DNA from: Thalassobacillus devorans
Lineage (GTDB): Bacteria; Bacillota; Bacilli; Bacillales; Halobacillaceae
Assembly (NCBI RefSeq): GCF_900176565.1
Contig: NZ_FXEH01000006.1
Span: forward strand, 1,178,001-1,242,000
Length of the DNA stretch: 64,000 bases
Direction: 5' to 3'
Below, one piece after another: positions 55,081 through 63,266 of this stretch (position 1 is its first letter; every line of letters starts with the position of its first letter). The notes under the pieces were generated by a model that searched no databases, had not been told where the DNA came from, and saw only the letters and a list, made by a program, of their open reading frames with translations. The translations under genes and the position numbers were made by a program.

Positions 55081-56619
55081 CTATTTTTCATTGTCATTTG
55101 ATATTTTCTCAAGCGGCTTAGTTGCAGGCCCTTCAATCACATTACCTTCTACCGTAAAGCGGGAACCATGGCAGGGACAATCCCAGGACCTTTCACTGTT
55201 ATTCCAAGCTAAATCGCACCCCATATGCGTACAAGTGGTATCTACCAGGCTGACTTTTCCAGACTTATCTTTATATGCGCCTGCCCGTTTGCCATCCACC
55301 TTTACGATGGCTCCTTCATCGAACCTAAGGTCACGTAATTCCTTTTTATCTTTTGTAGGCAGCTTGCCTTTAACGAACTCTTTAGCCACATCCGCATTTT
55401 CTTTGGTAAAACTCTTCAACCCGGTACTATTATGGAACCTCGAGGGGGAATATAATTCCTCGAATGGATTTTTACGTTCCGTAATCAAGTCATGGATCAC
55501 ATCAGCTGCTATAGTACCCTGCGTCATTCCCCATTTGGCAAAGCCGGTGGCTACATAAATGTTCGGATTAGTTGAAGTGATGTTTCCGATGTAAGGAACA
55601 AGGTCCAGAGTACTCATATCCTGGGAAGACCAGCGATAAGGAATGTCCTGAATGGCATAGTGGTCTTTTGTAAAATTGACTAGATTGTTGTAATGCTGCC
55701 ATGTATCTTCACTCTGACCACTTGTATGACCTTCTCCTCCCACTAAAAGCAGCGGTTCTCCATTAGTATCCCGGGCATTTCTTATGGAGCGTTTCGGTTC
55801 CTCCACATTCAAATACATGCCTTCTGGTACAGGTTGTTCTGTTTTAAAAGCAACAGAATAAGACCTTTCCACATGAAGTCTGGAGAAATAAAGACCATCA
55901 AAATCTTTAAAAGGAAAATGAGAAGCAATGACAACATGGTCGGAAGTGATTGTATTACCATCTGTAGTGATGACCTTTGGTTTATCTCCTTTTTCAATAT
56001 CGACAGCACGAGTATTTTCAAAAATGTTAACTTGTTTCTTCTTCAGATAATCTATAAGGGGAAGCAGGTATTTCACTGGATGGAATTGTGCCTGGTGATG
56101 CATTCTGATAGCTCCAGATACAGGAAATGGCAAATCAGTATCATTTGTCATCTCGCCATCAATTTCCAGCTTTTCATAGATTTCTGCTTCTTTTTCTATT
56201 AGTTTCTTAGCTTTTTCTGTTTCCCCATATACAATAGCATCCTGGTAAGAAAAATCGCAGTCTATTTGCAGATCCTCCATATTCTTCTCAATTGCCTGCA
56301 GAGCGGCCATATTCGCCTGGTAATATAGCTTTGCTTTATCATCGCCTATTGTTTTCTGCAACTGTTGGTATATCAATTCATGCTGGGCTGAGATTTTGGC
56401 GGTCGTATAGCCAGTAGTTCCTTCTAAAACTCGGCCGGCTTCTACGAGTGTAACCTTGAAGCCTGATTGAACAAGCCGGTAAGCAGTAGTGATTCCGGCA
56501 ATTCCGGAACCGACGACAGTAACATCAGTTGAAATATCCTCTTCCAATGGTGGGAAACTTTCTATGGACAAATCTCTCCAAAGAGATGATGCTGTATGTG
56601 GTATCTGTTGATCTCCCAT
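55081..56619 (-). CDS. FAD-dependent oxidoreductase with a C-terminal Rieske domain (YhfW type)
   Basis: 512 residues. N-terminal DAO-type FAD domain (VTVVGSGIAGITTAYRLVQSGFKVTLVEAG). The last 60 residues carry a Rieske [2Fe-2S] site: C463-T-H465 and C481-P-C483-H484 (CTHMGC, CPCHGSRF). Fused FAD-Rieske proteins like YhfW probably pass electrons between the two centres; substrate unknown. GGAGGG precedes the ATG. First gene of a pair with the SDR. Confidence 0.9.
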   Translation of the reverse strand: MGDQQIPHTASSLWRDLSIESFPPLEEDISTDVTVVGSGIAGITTAYRLVQSGFKVTLVEAGRVLEGTTGYTTAKISAQHELIYQQLQKTIGDDKAKLYYQANMAALQAIEKNMEDLQIDCDFSYQDAIVYGETEKAKKLIEKEAEIYEKLEIDGEMTNDTDLPFPVSGAIRMHHQAQFHPVKYLLPLIDYLKKKQVNIFENTRAVDIEKGDKPKVITTDGNTITSDHVVIASHFPFKDFDGLYFSRLHVERSYSVAFKTEQPVPEGMYLNVEEPKRSIRNARDTNGEPLLLVGGEGHTSGQSEDTWQHYNNLVNFTKDHYAIQDIPYRWSSQDMSTLDLVPYIGNITSTNPNIYVATGFAKWGMTQGTIAADVIHDLITERKNPFEELYSPSRFHNSTGLKSFTKENADVAKEFVKGKLPTKDKKELRDLRFDEGAIVKVDGKRAGAYKDKSGKVSLVDTTCTHMGCDLAWNNSERSWDCPCHGSRFTVEGNVIEGPATKPLEKISNDNEK

Positions 56620-56681
56620 AAATGATAGGCCCTCCTATAATATCGTTATAGGTACATACCCACATGGAGGAATTTCATGCA

Positions 56682-57677
56682 TCAATCAAAGTTGATCTCA
56701 GCTAATAGTTCATAGGACCTTTGTTTAGCTTCAAAATCATAGATATTTGTTATAACTAGAAATTCTTCTGTTTGATATAGCTCCTGCAACCGCAATAGTT
56801 CCTGTCTTACTGTATCTGGAGAACCGACAATCATACGGTTACGATTCTTTTTAATTTTTTCGACTTCTTTAAGCGGGAACGTGTGTCTTTTCACTTCTTC
56901 TACAGGTGGCACCCTCGTATCCAGTCCTTTTTCCACTTGGAGCAGCCACATATCCAGACTTAAGGCCAATTGTTCTGCCTCTTCATCAGATCTGGCACAG
57001 ACAACAAACACACAAACATTGGTACGTGGAGATTCTAACAGGTAGTTAGACTTAAAATGGGTAGAGTAGGTTTCTATAGCCTCTTCCCCATTACTTGGAT
57101 CGATGAAGTGACCAAATGTGAAGCCTGTGCCATTATTGGCAGCATGCCGTGCACCCCTTGATGACAGGCCGAGAACCCACATTTCGGGATTTCCACCAGT
57201 ATAAGGAGTTGCTCTTACGCCAAACGATGGATGATCCTTTGGTATATCACCACGGAGAAATTGTTGCAGCTCTTCTACTTGCCTGGGAAAAGCACTCAAT
57301 GTCTTATTAACGCCGTCTGTCAATGCCATGCGAGTCTTTTGGGAGCCTCCGGGAGACCTTCCCAAACCAAGATCAATGCGTTCGGGAAAAAGTGCTTCCA
57401 GCACCTTGAAGTTTTCCGCCACCTTCAATGGACTGTACTGAGGTAAGAGCACGCCACCAGAACCTACGCGGATATGATCGGTAGCCGAAGCAATTCTGGC
57501 AATCATGATTTCCGGTGAGGAACTCGCCAGACCGTTCGTATTATGATGCTCGGCCAGCCAATATCGGAAATAGCCTAATTCTTCCGCTTTTTTCGCTAAT
57601 CTGAGACTATTTTTCAATGTATCTTCGGCAGTAAAACCTTTAGAAATCGGTGCCTGGTCCAAAACACTTAACAGCAT
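56682..57677 (-). CDS. Luciferase-like flavin-dependent oxidoreductase
   Basis: 331 residues, LLM class (MsnO8-type): MLLSVLDQAPISKGFTAEDTL, YWLAEHHNTNGLASSSPEI, RVGSGGVLLPQYSPLKVAE, DLGLGRSPG. FMN-dependent monooxygenase or reductase of unknown substrate. Downstream of the PadR gene at 57710 by 32 bases, probably cotranscribed. Confidence 0.9.
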   Translation of the reverse strand: MLLSVLDQAPISKGFTAEDTLKNSLRLAKKAEELGYFRYWLAEHHNTNGLASSSPEIMIARIASATDHIRVGSGGVLLPQYSPLKVAENFKVLEALFPERIDLGLGRSPGGSQKTRMALTDGVNKTLSAFPRQVEELQQFLRGDIPKDHPSFGVRATPYTGGNPEMWVLGLSSRGARHAANNGTGFTFGHFIDPSNGEEAIETYSTHFKSNYLLESPRTNVCVFVVCARSDEEAEQLALSLDMWLLQVEKGLDTRVPPVEEVKRHTFPLKEVEKIKKNRNRMIVGSPDTVRQELLRLQELYQTEEFLVITNIYDFEAKQRSYELLAEINFD

Positions 57678-57709
57678 AAAGCTGACGCTCCCTTATCATC
57701 GTTGTAAGT

Positions 57710-58090
57710 TTATTTATATATTTCTTTCATGATCTTATTCAGTATGTCTAGCTGCTCTTCAAATAACAATTTATATCGTTTCTTTAACACATCAAATTCT
57801 TCTTTCCCTTTATCGGTAAGCGAATACCAATAAACTTTCTGCCGTTTACGATCATGGGATTTATAATCTTCCTTTCTCGATAACAAACCCTCTTCCGTCA
57901 TATCATGTAACGTATCCAATAAAGTAGATGGAGCCGGTATCCAATTTGTAGTAAGCTTTTTAAATTCTTTCTTGAATTGTTCACTGATCATTGGAGGATG
58001 GACTTGCAGCAGGTGCATAATATAAAACTTTGTAAACTGCGCGGCAGTCATGTTTAATGCAAACTTCTTCGGATTATTTTTATGTGACAT
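57710..58090 (-). CDS. PadR-type transcriptional regulator
   Basis: 126 residues: winged helix (FTKFYIMHLLQVHPPMISEQFKKEFKKL, then PSTLLDTLHDMTEEGLLSR) and the C-terminal coiled coil used for dimerisation. The LTDKGKEEFDVLKKRYK segment is typical of PadR. I chose ATG 58090 with GAGAGGTG upstream; the frame opens six codons earlier. It may control the luciferase-like gene downstream. Confidence 0.82.
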   Translation of the reverse strand: MSHKNNPKKFALNMTAAQFTKFYIMHLLQVHPPMISEQFKKEFKKLTTNWIPAPSTLLDTLHDMTEEGLLSRKEDYKSHDRKRQKVYWYSLTDKGKEEFDVLKKRYKLLFEEQLDILNKIMKEIYK

Positions 58091-58108
58091 TTCTACACCT
58101 CTCCCCAT

Positions 58109-58391
58109 CTATTGATAATTCTTTCCTCTATTACTAGATTTATCTTCTATTTTACAATACAATAGGCCTTGTGTGTCTATTTCAGCGCCTGTAGAAAAAA
58201 CTTCCTTGATGATAAGAAATAAATTTCTAATTTAAAAAGTGTCCATAATACTGGCTTTATAGAAGAGGGTTTTGTAAGCTTGTTGCTAATGATGTTTTTT
58301 ATATCAGTTCGGAGTTGCTACTAAGTTTCAAGTGGGAATTAATGGAGATTGACTTTAAAGATAAGGTTAACGGATCGAACAATCAGAACGT
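58109..58391. other. Non-coding region upstream of the PadR gene
   Basis: AT-rich, with no convincing gene. A TAAAAT-type -10 for the PadR gene is possible near 58155. Nothing else was recognised. Confidence 0.45.
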
Positions 58392-58419
58392 AAAAAAAGC
58401 CGGGAGCTCCGGCTTTTTT
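58392..58419. terminator. Terminator of the S9 peptidase gene
   Basis: AAAAAAGCCGG / CCGGCTTTTTT stem over a five-base loop. It works in either direction. Confidence 0.9.
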
Positions 58420-58424
58420 GTTTA

Positions 58425-60407
58425 TTATAACTTCTCTTCGAACCAACGAAGCAAATGCTGCAACCGCTCCAGACGTAGCGATGGCTTCCCCGTTCTCGAT
58501 AAATTATGGTCCGCTTCTGGAATCCGCACAAATTCCGTGTCTTTTTCCTGTCGTTTCAAAGCGATAAATAATTGTTCTGCCTGTTCAATGGGACACCTTA
58601 AATCCTGTTCGCTATGGATAATCAAGAGAGGTGTTTCTATCTCATCCACATAGGCAAGAGGTGAATGCTCCCACAATTTCTTAATATTGCGGAGATCTGC
58701 TTTGATTTGCCATTCACTGAAGTAATATCCGATATCACTCACGCCGTAAAAACTGATCCAGTTGGAAATACTCCGCTGGGTGACCGCTGCTTTGAATCGG
58801 TCGGTATGTCCGACAATCCAGTTGGTCATAAACCCGCCATAACTTCCTCCGGTCAAGCCCAGCCGCTGTTCATCAATAAACTCATACTTCTCCAGCAGAT
58901 GATCGAGTCCATTCATGACATCCACATAATCATTACCACCATAGTCGCCTCTCACAGCATCGACAAATTCCTGATGATAACTATGGGATCCCCGCGGATT
59001 AATGTAAGCTACCATATAGCCCTGGGATGCCAGCCATTGCATTTCATGGAAAAAAGTATTGCCGTACATCGCATGTGGTCCACCGTGAACTTGATAAATC
59101 AACGGATAACGTTCCGTTTCATCAAACTCAATCGGTTTCATTATCCAGCCATGCACATCCCAACTATCAACACTCCGGTAGACGAATTCTTCTGGCTCTG
59201 AAATCTCCACATGGCTCAGCCACGCATCATGATAATCTGTCAGTTTCTGTTTTTCCTTTTGACTAACATCAAAAACGTAAAGCTCTCCTGGCTCAGTAGA
59301 GGTTGCGACTGTAGCTGCCACCTTGCCCGAGCTCACATCAAAGCCATAGATATGCTGCTGGCCATCCAAGATTTGCTTGATATTACCCGAGTCATTTCCT
59401 TCATAAAGGACAACATTACCATATTCACTGACAGGGAAATAAAAGGTTTCTTCATTTACCCATTGGACACCCGGCATCCTGGCTCCCTGTATTATGTCAC
59501 CTGACATATAATCTCCTACGGGAAAATCGAGATCCTTCGTCGCATTTAATGTTTCTTCGCTTTCTTTATCAAAGACGAGAATATCAGGGTGGGAAGCATT
59601 CTTATAAACTTGCCCATGAAAAACGAAGGCAAACTTCCTTCCATCCGGAGACCATGCCCCGTCGGATACAAACCCTTTATCGGTTTCTATAATCGTGCTG
59701 GTTTTTGACTCTAAATCGTATAAAACCAGATCACTGTCAAACGAAAAATCCTTATTCTCCGCTTCATCTGCTGTATACATTAAACACTTACCCTCCGGAG
59801 ACCAAGCCAGCAGACCATAATCATGCCCCGGTTTAGTAATGGTTTCGATTTCTTCTCTTTTAAGATCAATGATGCCTATTTGCTCGTATTCCTCAGAAAG
59901 AATACCTGCGCCGTCACCCTTATATTTCATCCTGTTAATCACTTTAACTTCTGGCTTGGTTTCATTGGTGTTCTCTTCTTCATCCGTTTTCTTATCAAAG
60001 GATTCATCCGGCTTTAAAGCGCCTTGGAATGCGATGCGGTTACCGTCAGGTGACCACTCAAAGTCACTCACTCCGTTAGGACAGGTTGTTATTTGTTTCG
60101 CTTCCCCTCCCGCTAAAGGGAGGACAAAAAGTTGACTGGCTTTGTTTCTGGTAGAAAGAAATGCAAGATAATCCCCTTTTGGGGACCATTGGGGCTGAAT
60201 GTCTTTTTGTTCCCCATAGGTCCATTGATTCACCTGTTCACTCGTATTATCATAATAGAACAAATTAGATATGTATTTATCTTTATCTTTCTCCATATGC
60301 GTTTTAACGAAAATAATACCTTTCCCATCCGGTGACCACTTCGGATCTGTGATCGATTGGATGTTGAAAATATCTTCCTTTGTGACTGCCCGATTAGCGT
60401 CTGACAT
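58425..60407 (-). CDS. S9-family acylaminoacyl-peptidase (YuxL type)
   Basis: 660 residues: N-terminal WD-like beta-propeller (repeated SPDG/WSPDG segments such as PKWSPDGKGIIFV, FEWSPDGNRIAF) and a C-terminal alpha/beta hydrolase domain. Nucleophile Ser in GGSYGGFMTNW; the Asp and His follow near LLIIHSEQDLRCP and EADHNLSR. Cytoplasmic peptide hydrolysis. GGAGGAG precedes the ATG. Confidence 0.92.
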   Translation of the reverse strand: MSDANRAVTKEDIFNIQSITDPKWSPDGKGIIFVKTHMEKDKDKYISNLFYYDNTSEQVNQWTYGEQKDIQPQWSPKGDYLAFLSTRNKASQLFVLPLAGGEAKQITTCPNGVSDFEWSPDGNRIAFQGALKPDESFDKKTDEEENTNETKPEVKVINRMKYKGDGAGILSEEYEQIGIIDLKREEIETITKPGHDYGLLAWSPEGKCLMYTADEAENKDFSFDSDLVLYDLESKTSTIIETDKGFVSDGAWSPDGRKFAFVFHGQVYKNASHPDILVFDKESEETLNATKDLDFPVGDYMSGDIIQGARMPGVQWVNEETFYFPVSEYGNVVLYEGNDSGNIKQILDGQQHIYGFDVSSGKVAATVATSTEPGELYVFDVSQKEKQKLTDYHDAWLSHVEISEPEEFVYRSVDSWDVHGWIMKPIEFDETERYPLIYQVHGGPHAMYGNTFFHEMQWLASQGYMVAYINPRGSHSYHQEFVDAVRGDYGGNDYVDVMNGLDHLLEKYEFIDEQRLGLTGGSYGGFMTNWIVGHTDRFKAAVTQRSISNWISFYGVSDIGYYFSEWQIKADLRNIKKLWEHSPLAYVDEIETPLLIIHSEQDLRCPIEQAEQLFIALKRQEKDTEFVRIPEADHNLSRTGKPSLRLERLQHLLRWFEEKL

Positions 60408-60540
60408 CGTTCTCCTCCTTTTGACCTGTTACTGCTTCCCCTGTAGTATGGATGCTTCCTTCTTATTATTACAAATTTTCTCATATTATTGTCATTTTCG
60501 AGTTACTCTCTTATATTGTTACAAAAATCGACACAAATAA

Positions 60541-60569
60541 CCCCCATAGCTATGTAATAGCCATGGGGG
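60541..60569. terminator. Terminator of the four-gene ArsA operon
   Basis: CCCCCAT-a-GCT / AGC-c-ATGGGGG stem downstream of the MDR gene, T-rich on the minus strand. Confidence 0.8.
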
Positions 60570-60574
60570 ATTTA

Positions 60575-61570
60575 TTATTTTTCGATGATGAAGCCGATTT
60601 TTCCGAAATTTTTAGTATCACGCAGATATTCAAAAGCTTCCTGGTATTCCGCCAGCTGGAACGTTCTGTCGACCTCTGGTTTAATATTGTGCTTGGCAAT
60701 AAAAGAAAGCATGGCCTGGAATTCTTCTCCACTGCCCATCGTCGAACCAAGTAGATTATATTGCCCATAAAAGAACTTACGAATGTCGATTTCCACTTCA
60801 TCTTCTGTGGTGGCACCAAAGGTTACAATCGTACCACCTTTACGAACAGCCCCGAGTGACTTATCAAACGTAGCCCGCCCGATGCTTTCCACTACAAGAT
60901 CCACTTGTTCATCCTTTAACTCTTCATTCCAGTCTGACTGCGTAGGAATAGCGCGGTCCGCTCCTAAATTTTTAGCAGCTTCCAGCTTTTCCTCGCTTCT
61001 TGAGGTGACGATGACACGCGCTCCAAGCGCTTTAGCGAATTTCAATGCAAATGTCAGGACTCCACTTCCTATACCAGGAAGTAGGACAGTATCTCCCTCC
61101 TTCACTTTCCCGCGCGTGAAAATGACACGATAGGCCGTCAAGGCAGCAAGAGGAAGGACCCCGGCTTCTTCCCAGGAAAGATGGGCAGGCTTCGGCTCGA
61201 CATGGTCACTCGGGACTACCACATACTCTCCGAAGGTTCCATGATCAGGAAAGCCCATAATCTCAAACCCTTCCGGTGGCGCATCGCTATTTTCTTTCCA
61301 CCCGAGGCCAGGGTTGATGACCACCTCATCACCAACTTGAACATCGGTTACTCCCTGTCCCACTTCCGCAATAACACCAGCTCCGTCAGAACCCAGCACC
61401 ACTGCCGGCTGATCCGCTTTATGTCTTGAGGTAACAGCTATGTCCCTGCGATTCATTCCCGCTGTTTTCAATTTCACTTTAACTTTGCCCTGGCTTATTT
61501 CCACTTCCTCTATGTCCTGATAGGAAAGCCCTTCTAGTCCTTCTTTTCCCTTATGAATAATTGCTTTCAT
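60575..61570 (-). CDS. Zinc-independent MDR quinone oxidoreductase-like protein (YogA type)
   Basis: 331 residues; NAD(P)H-binding MDR: AGMNRRDIAVT, GSDGAGVIAEVGQGV, LLPGIGSGVLTFALKFAKALGARVIVTSRSEEKL. The structural and catalytic zinc cysteines are missing. It overlaps the ArsA gene by TAATG, so it is the last gene of the operon with the ArsA ATPase and the predicted selenoprotein. A reductase that could supply electrons to that redox site is an inference. Confidence 0.88.
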   Translation of the reverse strand: MKAIIHKGKEGLEGLSYQDIEEVEISQGKVKVKLKTAGMNRRDIAVTSRHKADQPAVVLGSDGAGVIAEVGQGVTDVQVGDEVVINPGLGWKENSDAPPEGFEIMGFPDHGTFGEYVVVPSDHVEPKPAHLSWEEAGVLPLAALTAYRVIFTRGKVKEGDTVLLPGIGSGVLTFALKFAKALGARVIVTSRSEEKLEAAKNLGADRAIPTQSDWNEELKDEQVDLVVESIGRATFDKSLGAVRKGGTIVTFGATTEDEVEIDIRKFFYGQYNLLGSTMGSGEEFQAMLSFIAKHNIKPEVDRTFQLAEYQEAFEYLRDTKNFGKIGFIIEK

Positions 61571-62523
61571 TATTTCGATTCCTCCTTGATACTTTGCTGG
61601 ATATGATCAGCGAATACTTTCAACTTTTCCATATCCGATACATCCTCTTCGAATAAAGGGACTTTGATTAATTCCTGTTTAGTAAAAGTATCTTCAATTT
61701 GTTTTAAGTAGTTGAGTTCCTGTTTTCTTCGTTTGGCTAGAAATTCTCCGTCAGCGTGGTCCGGCAATACCTTATTAACAACAAGTGTACGGACGTGAAG
61801 ATGGTATTTATCCAGCTGCCTGATAGCCTGCTCTGTTTCAAGGATTGGCAGCCTTTCAGGATTCAAAACAAAAACAAACCCTGTCTTGCTTCCATCCAGG
61901 ATAATTTCCCGGACGCTGGCAAACTTATTCTTCCTTTTCTGCAATATTTCATAAATCGGGTCTTCCACCGGTTCGCCGTCATTCAGCAACTGCGTATAAT
62001 TATCATTGATCTTTTTCCTTCGTTCCAGCATCCCATCAATCCAGACACTCATCAATTCCGGAAGTGTCAGGAGACGAATCGTGTGTCCTGTCGGTGCTGT
62101 ATCAAAGACTATTTTATCAAACTGATTTGCTTTTTCGAGAATAATCGAAATCAGCCGGTCGAATAATGCAGCTTCATCCGCTCCAGGTGAAGCACTGGCC
62201 ATATCTATCTGCCTATGGACCTCTTCCACCATCCGGGATATAACCAGCCCCTGCAGATTATCTTTTACTCCTTCAATATACCGTTTCGATTCTCTTTCCG
62301 GATCCACTTCAATGCCCCAGAGATATTCAGTCAGTTTTGTTTTTTCGTGTTTGATTTTTTTATGAAAAATATCCCCGAGGTTGTGGGCAGGATCCGTTGA
62401 CACAATCAATGTCCGGTGACCGGAATCAGCCAATGCCAGCGCAAAAGCAGCGGAGGTCGTCGATTTACCGACGCCTCCCTTTCCCCCTATGAATACTATT
62501 TTTTTATTGATTAGATTACTCAT
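61570..62523 (-). CDS. ArsA/Get3-family ATPase
   Basis: 317 residues, single-domain member of the arsenite-ATPase/Get3 family. Deviant P-loop GGKGGVGKST at 13-22 with K15 and K20; switch I DPAHNLGD; A-loop-like VVNKVLPDH. It has no recognisable metalloid-binding cysteine set. In eukaryotes Get3 chaperones tail-anchored proteins; in bacteria single-domain copies are of unknown role. Here it sits between the Cys-Cys-tailed small protein and the MDR gene. No arsR, arsB or arsC is near. Confidence 0.92.
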   Translation of the reverse strand: MSNLINKKIVFIGGKGGVGKSTTSAAFALALADSGHRTLIVSTDPAHNLGDIFHKKIKHEKTKLTEYLWGIEVDPERESKRYIEGVKDNLQGLVISRMVEEVHRQIDMASASPGADEAALFDRLISIILEKANQFDKIVFDTAPTGHTIRLLTLPELMSVWIDGMLERRKKINDNYTQLLNDGEPVEDPIYEILQKRKNKFASVREIILDGSKTGFVFVLNPERLPILETEQAIRQLDKYHLHVRTLVVNKVLPDHADGEFLAKRRKQELNYLKQIEDTFTKQELIKVPLFEEDVSDMEKLKVFADHIQQSIKEESK

Positions 62524-62547
62524 CCAGAACGATCCTTTCCTAAAGAA

Positions 62548-62814
62548 TTAACAACAGCGGATGCCCTCAAGGGGAGACTTCTCCATCCCCATCCGCAAAT
62601 GCCAATCGTGGAATTTTTCGATGATATACGGGTAAAGTTCGAGTGTATAATAGAAAGCAGGATTCGGTATGCCGAGCATGTCGGAATAGACAAGCAAAAG
62701 GAATAGGTCATCCTCATCCCTGAGTTCTCTGGCAACCTCGTTTTTGTGAGGAAGACTGAGGACCTCGTCATACAACTCGAAGAGACGCTTTAACGAAAAC
62801 TTCTTGTCAGTCAT
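62548..62814 (-). CDS. Small protein ending in Cys-Cys (cory-CC-star type)
   Basis: 88 residues, soluble, helical: FELYDEVLSLPHKNEVARELRDEDD, YSDMLGIPNPAFYYTLELYPYI, and the terminal residues C87-C88. This matches what I recall of a family named for its C-terminal CC, found beside ArsA-type ATPases. The cysteine pair could bind a metal or take part in thiol exchange. GGGAGGCGG precedes the ATG; it follows the predicted selenoprotein by 13 bases. Function unknown. Confidence 0.82.
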   Translation of the reverse strand: MTDKKFSLKRLFELYDEVLSLPHKNEVARELRDEDDLFLLLVYSDMLGIPNPAFYYTLELYPYIIEKFHDWHLRMGMEKSPLEGIRCC

Positions 62815-62827
62815 ACATGCCGCCTCC

Positions 62828-63205
62828 CTAGCTAAATAGCCTTTCTTTAATCAGTGTATCATAATTGTTTGAATCTCTTAGGTATTTACCATCGATAAAG
62901 ATCGCATTAAATTTGATATGGAGGAAAAAGTGAGACAACCCTTCCAGCCATGATATATTCTCTTTCTTCGCTTGTGAAATAAAATAACCGGCAATGGATA
63001 ACAGGTTTCGCGGGTCAAGGAAATTGATATTCACTTGATCGCCATAGTCGATCAATATCTGCCGGTATATGCGCCCCATCTCTATTCTATCCTGTTCATG
63101 ATGCTTGAAATCGTCACTCATGGTGATGAGCCCGTCATCACTGATTCCACCGCATCAGCCTCCGCCAATTTGCTTTTCCGCTCGAATGATAATGATGTCG
63201 ATCAT
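62828..63205 (-). CDS. Predicted selenoprotein, thioredoxin-like redox protein of the ArsA operon
   Basis: 125 residues when UGA at 63155-63157 (codon 17) is read as Sec. ATG at 63205 follows AAGGAGGTG at ideal spacing. Residues 1-20 read MIDIIIIRAEKQIGGG, Sec, CGG: a hydrophobic strand followed by a redox motif, as in thioredoxin-like proteins. After the UGA the frame continues through DDGLITMSDD to the stop at 62828 without a break. A conventional caller would start at the internal ATG 63121 (97 residues), which lacks a ribosome site and would lose the motif. A SECIS-like hairpin follows. The rest (DPRNLLSIAGYF, NAIFIDGKYLRD) fits a small alpha/beta fold. Family not recognised. Confidence 0.85.
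63123..63141 (-). promoter_or_regulatory. Candidate bacterial SECIS hairpin of the predicted selenoprotein
   Basis: On the mRNA GUGAUGA-CGGGC-UCAUCAC, a perfect 7-bp stem with a 5-base loop carrying GG at positions 2-3. The first loop G is 22 nt after the UGA, inside the range for SelB-read elements. It lies inside the coding region, as bacterial SECIS elements do. Confidence 0.7.
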
Positions 63206-63227
63206 CTGTACACCTCCTTGAAAGGGG

Positions 63228-63258
63228 AAAAAGCCGCACTAGTGAGCGCGGCTTTTTT
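63228..63258 (-). terminator. Terminator of the cstA-like gene
   Basis: AAAAAGCCGC / GCGGCTTTTTTT stem. It separates the cstA-like gene from the selenoprotein operon. Confidence 0.85.
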
Positions 63259-63266
63259 TAAAATGA

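Noticed and set aside
61570..62523. Arsenic-resistance operon
   Set aside because: The ATPase is ArsA-family, but no arsR, arsB/acr3, arsC or arsD gene is nearby and the neighbours are redox proteins.
62828..63121. Start of the ArsA-operon first gene at the internal ATG 63121
   Set aside because: No ribosome-binding site precedes it, whereas AAGGAGGTG precedes ATG 63205 in the same frame; only the in-frame TGA makes the shorter form look natural.
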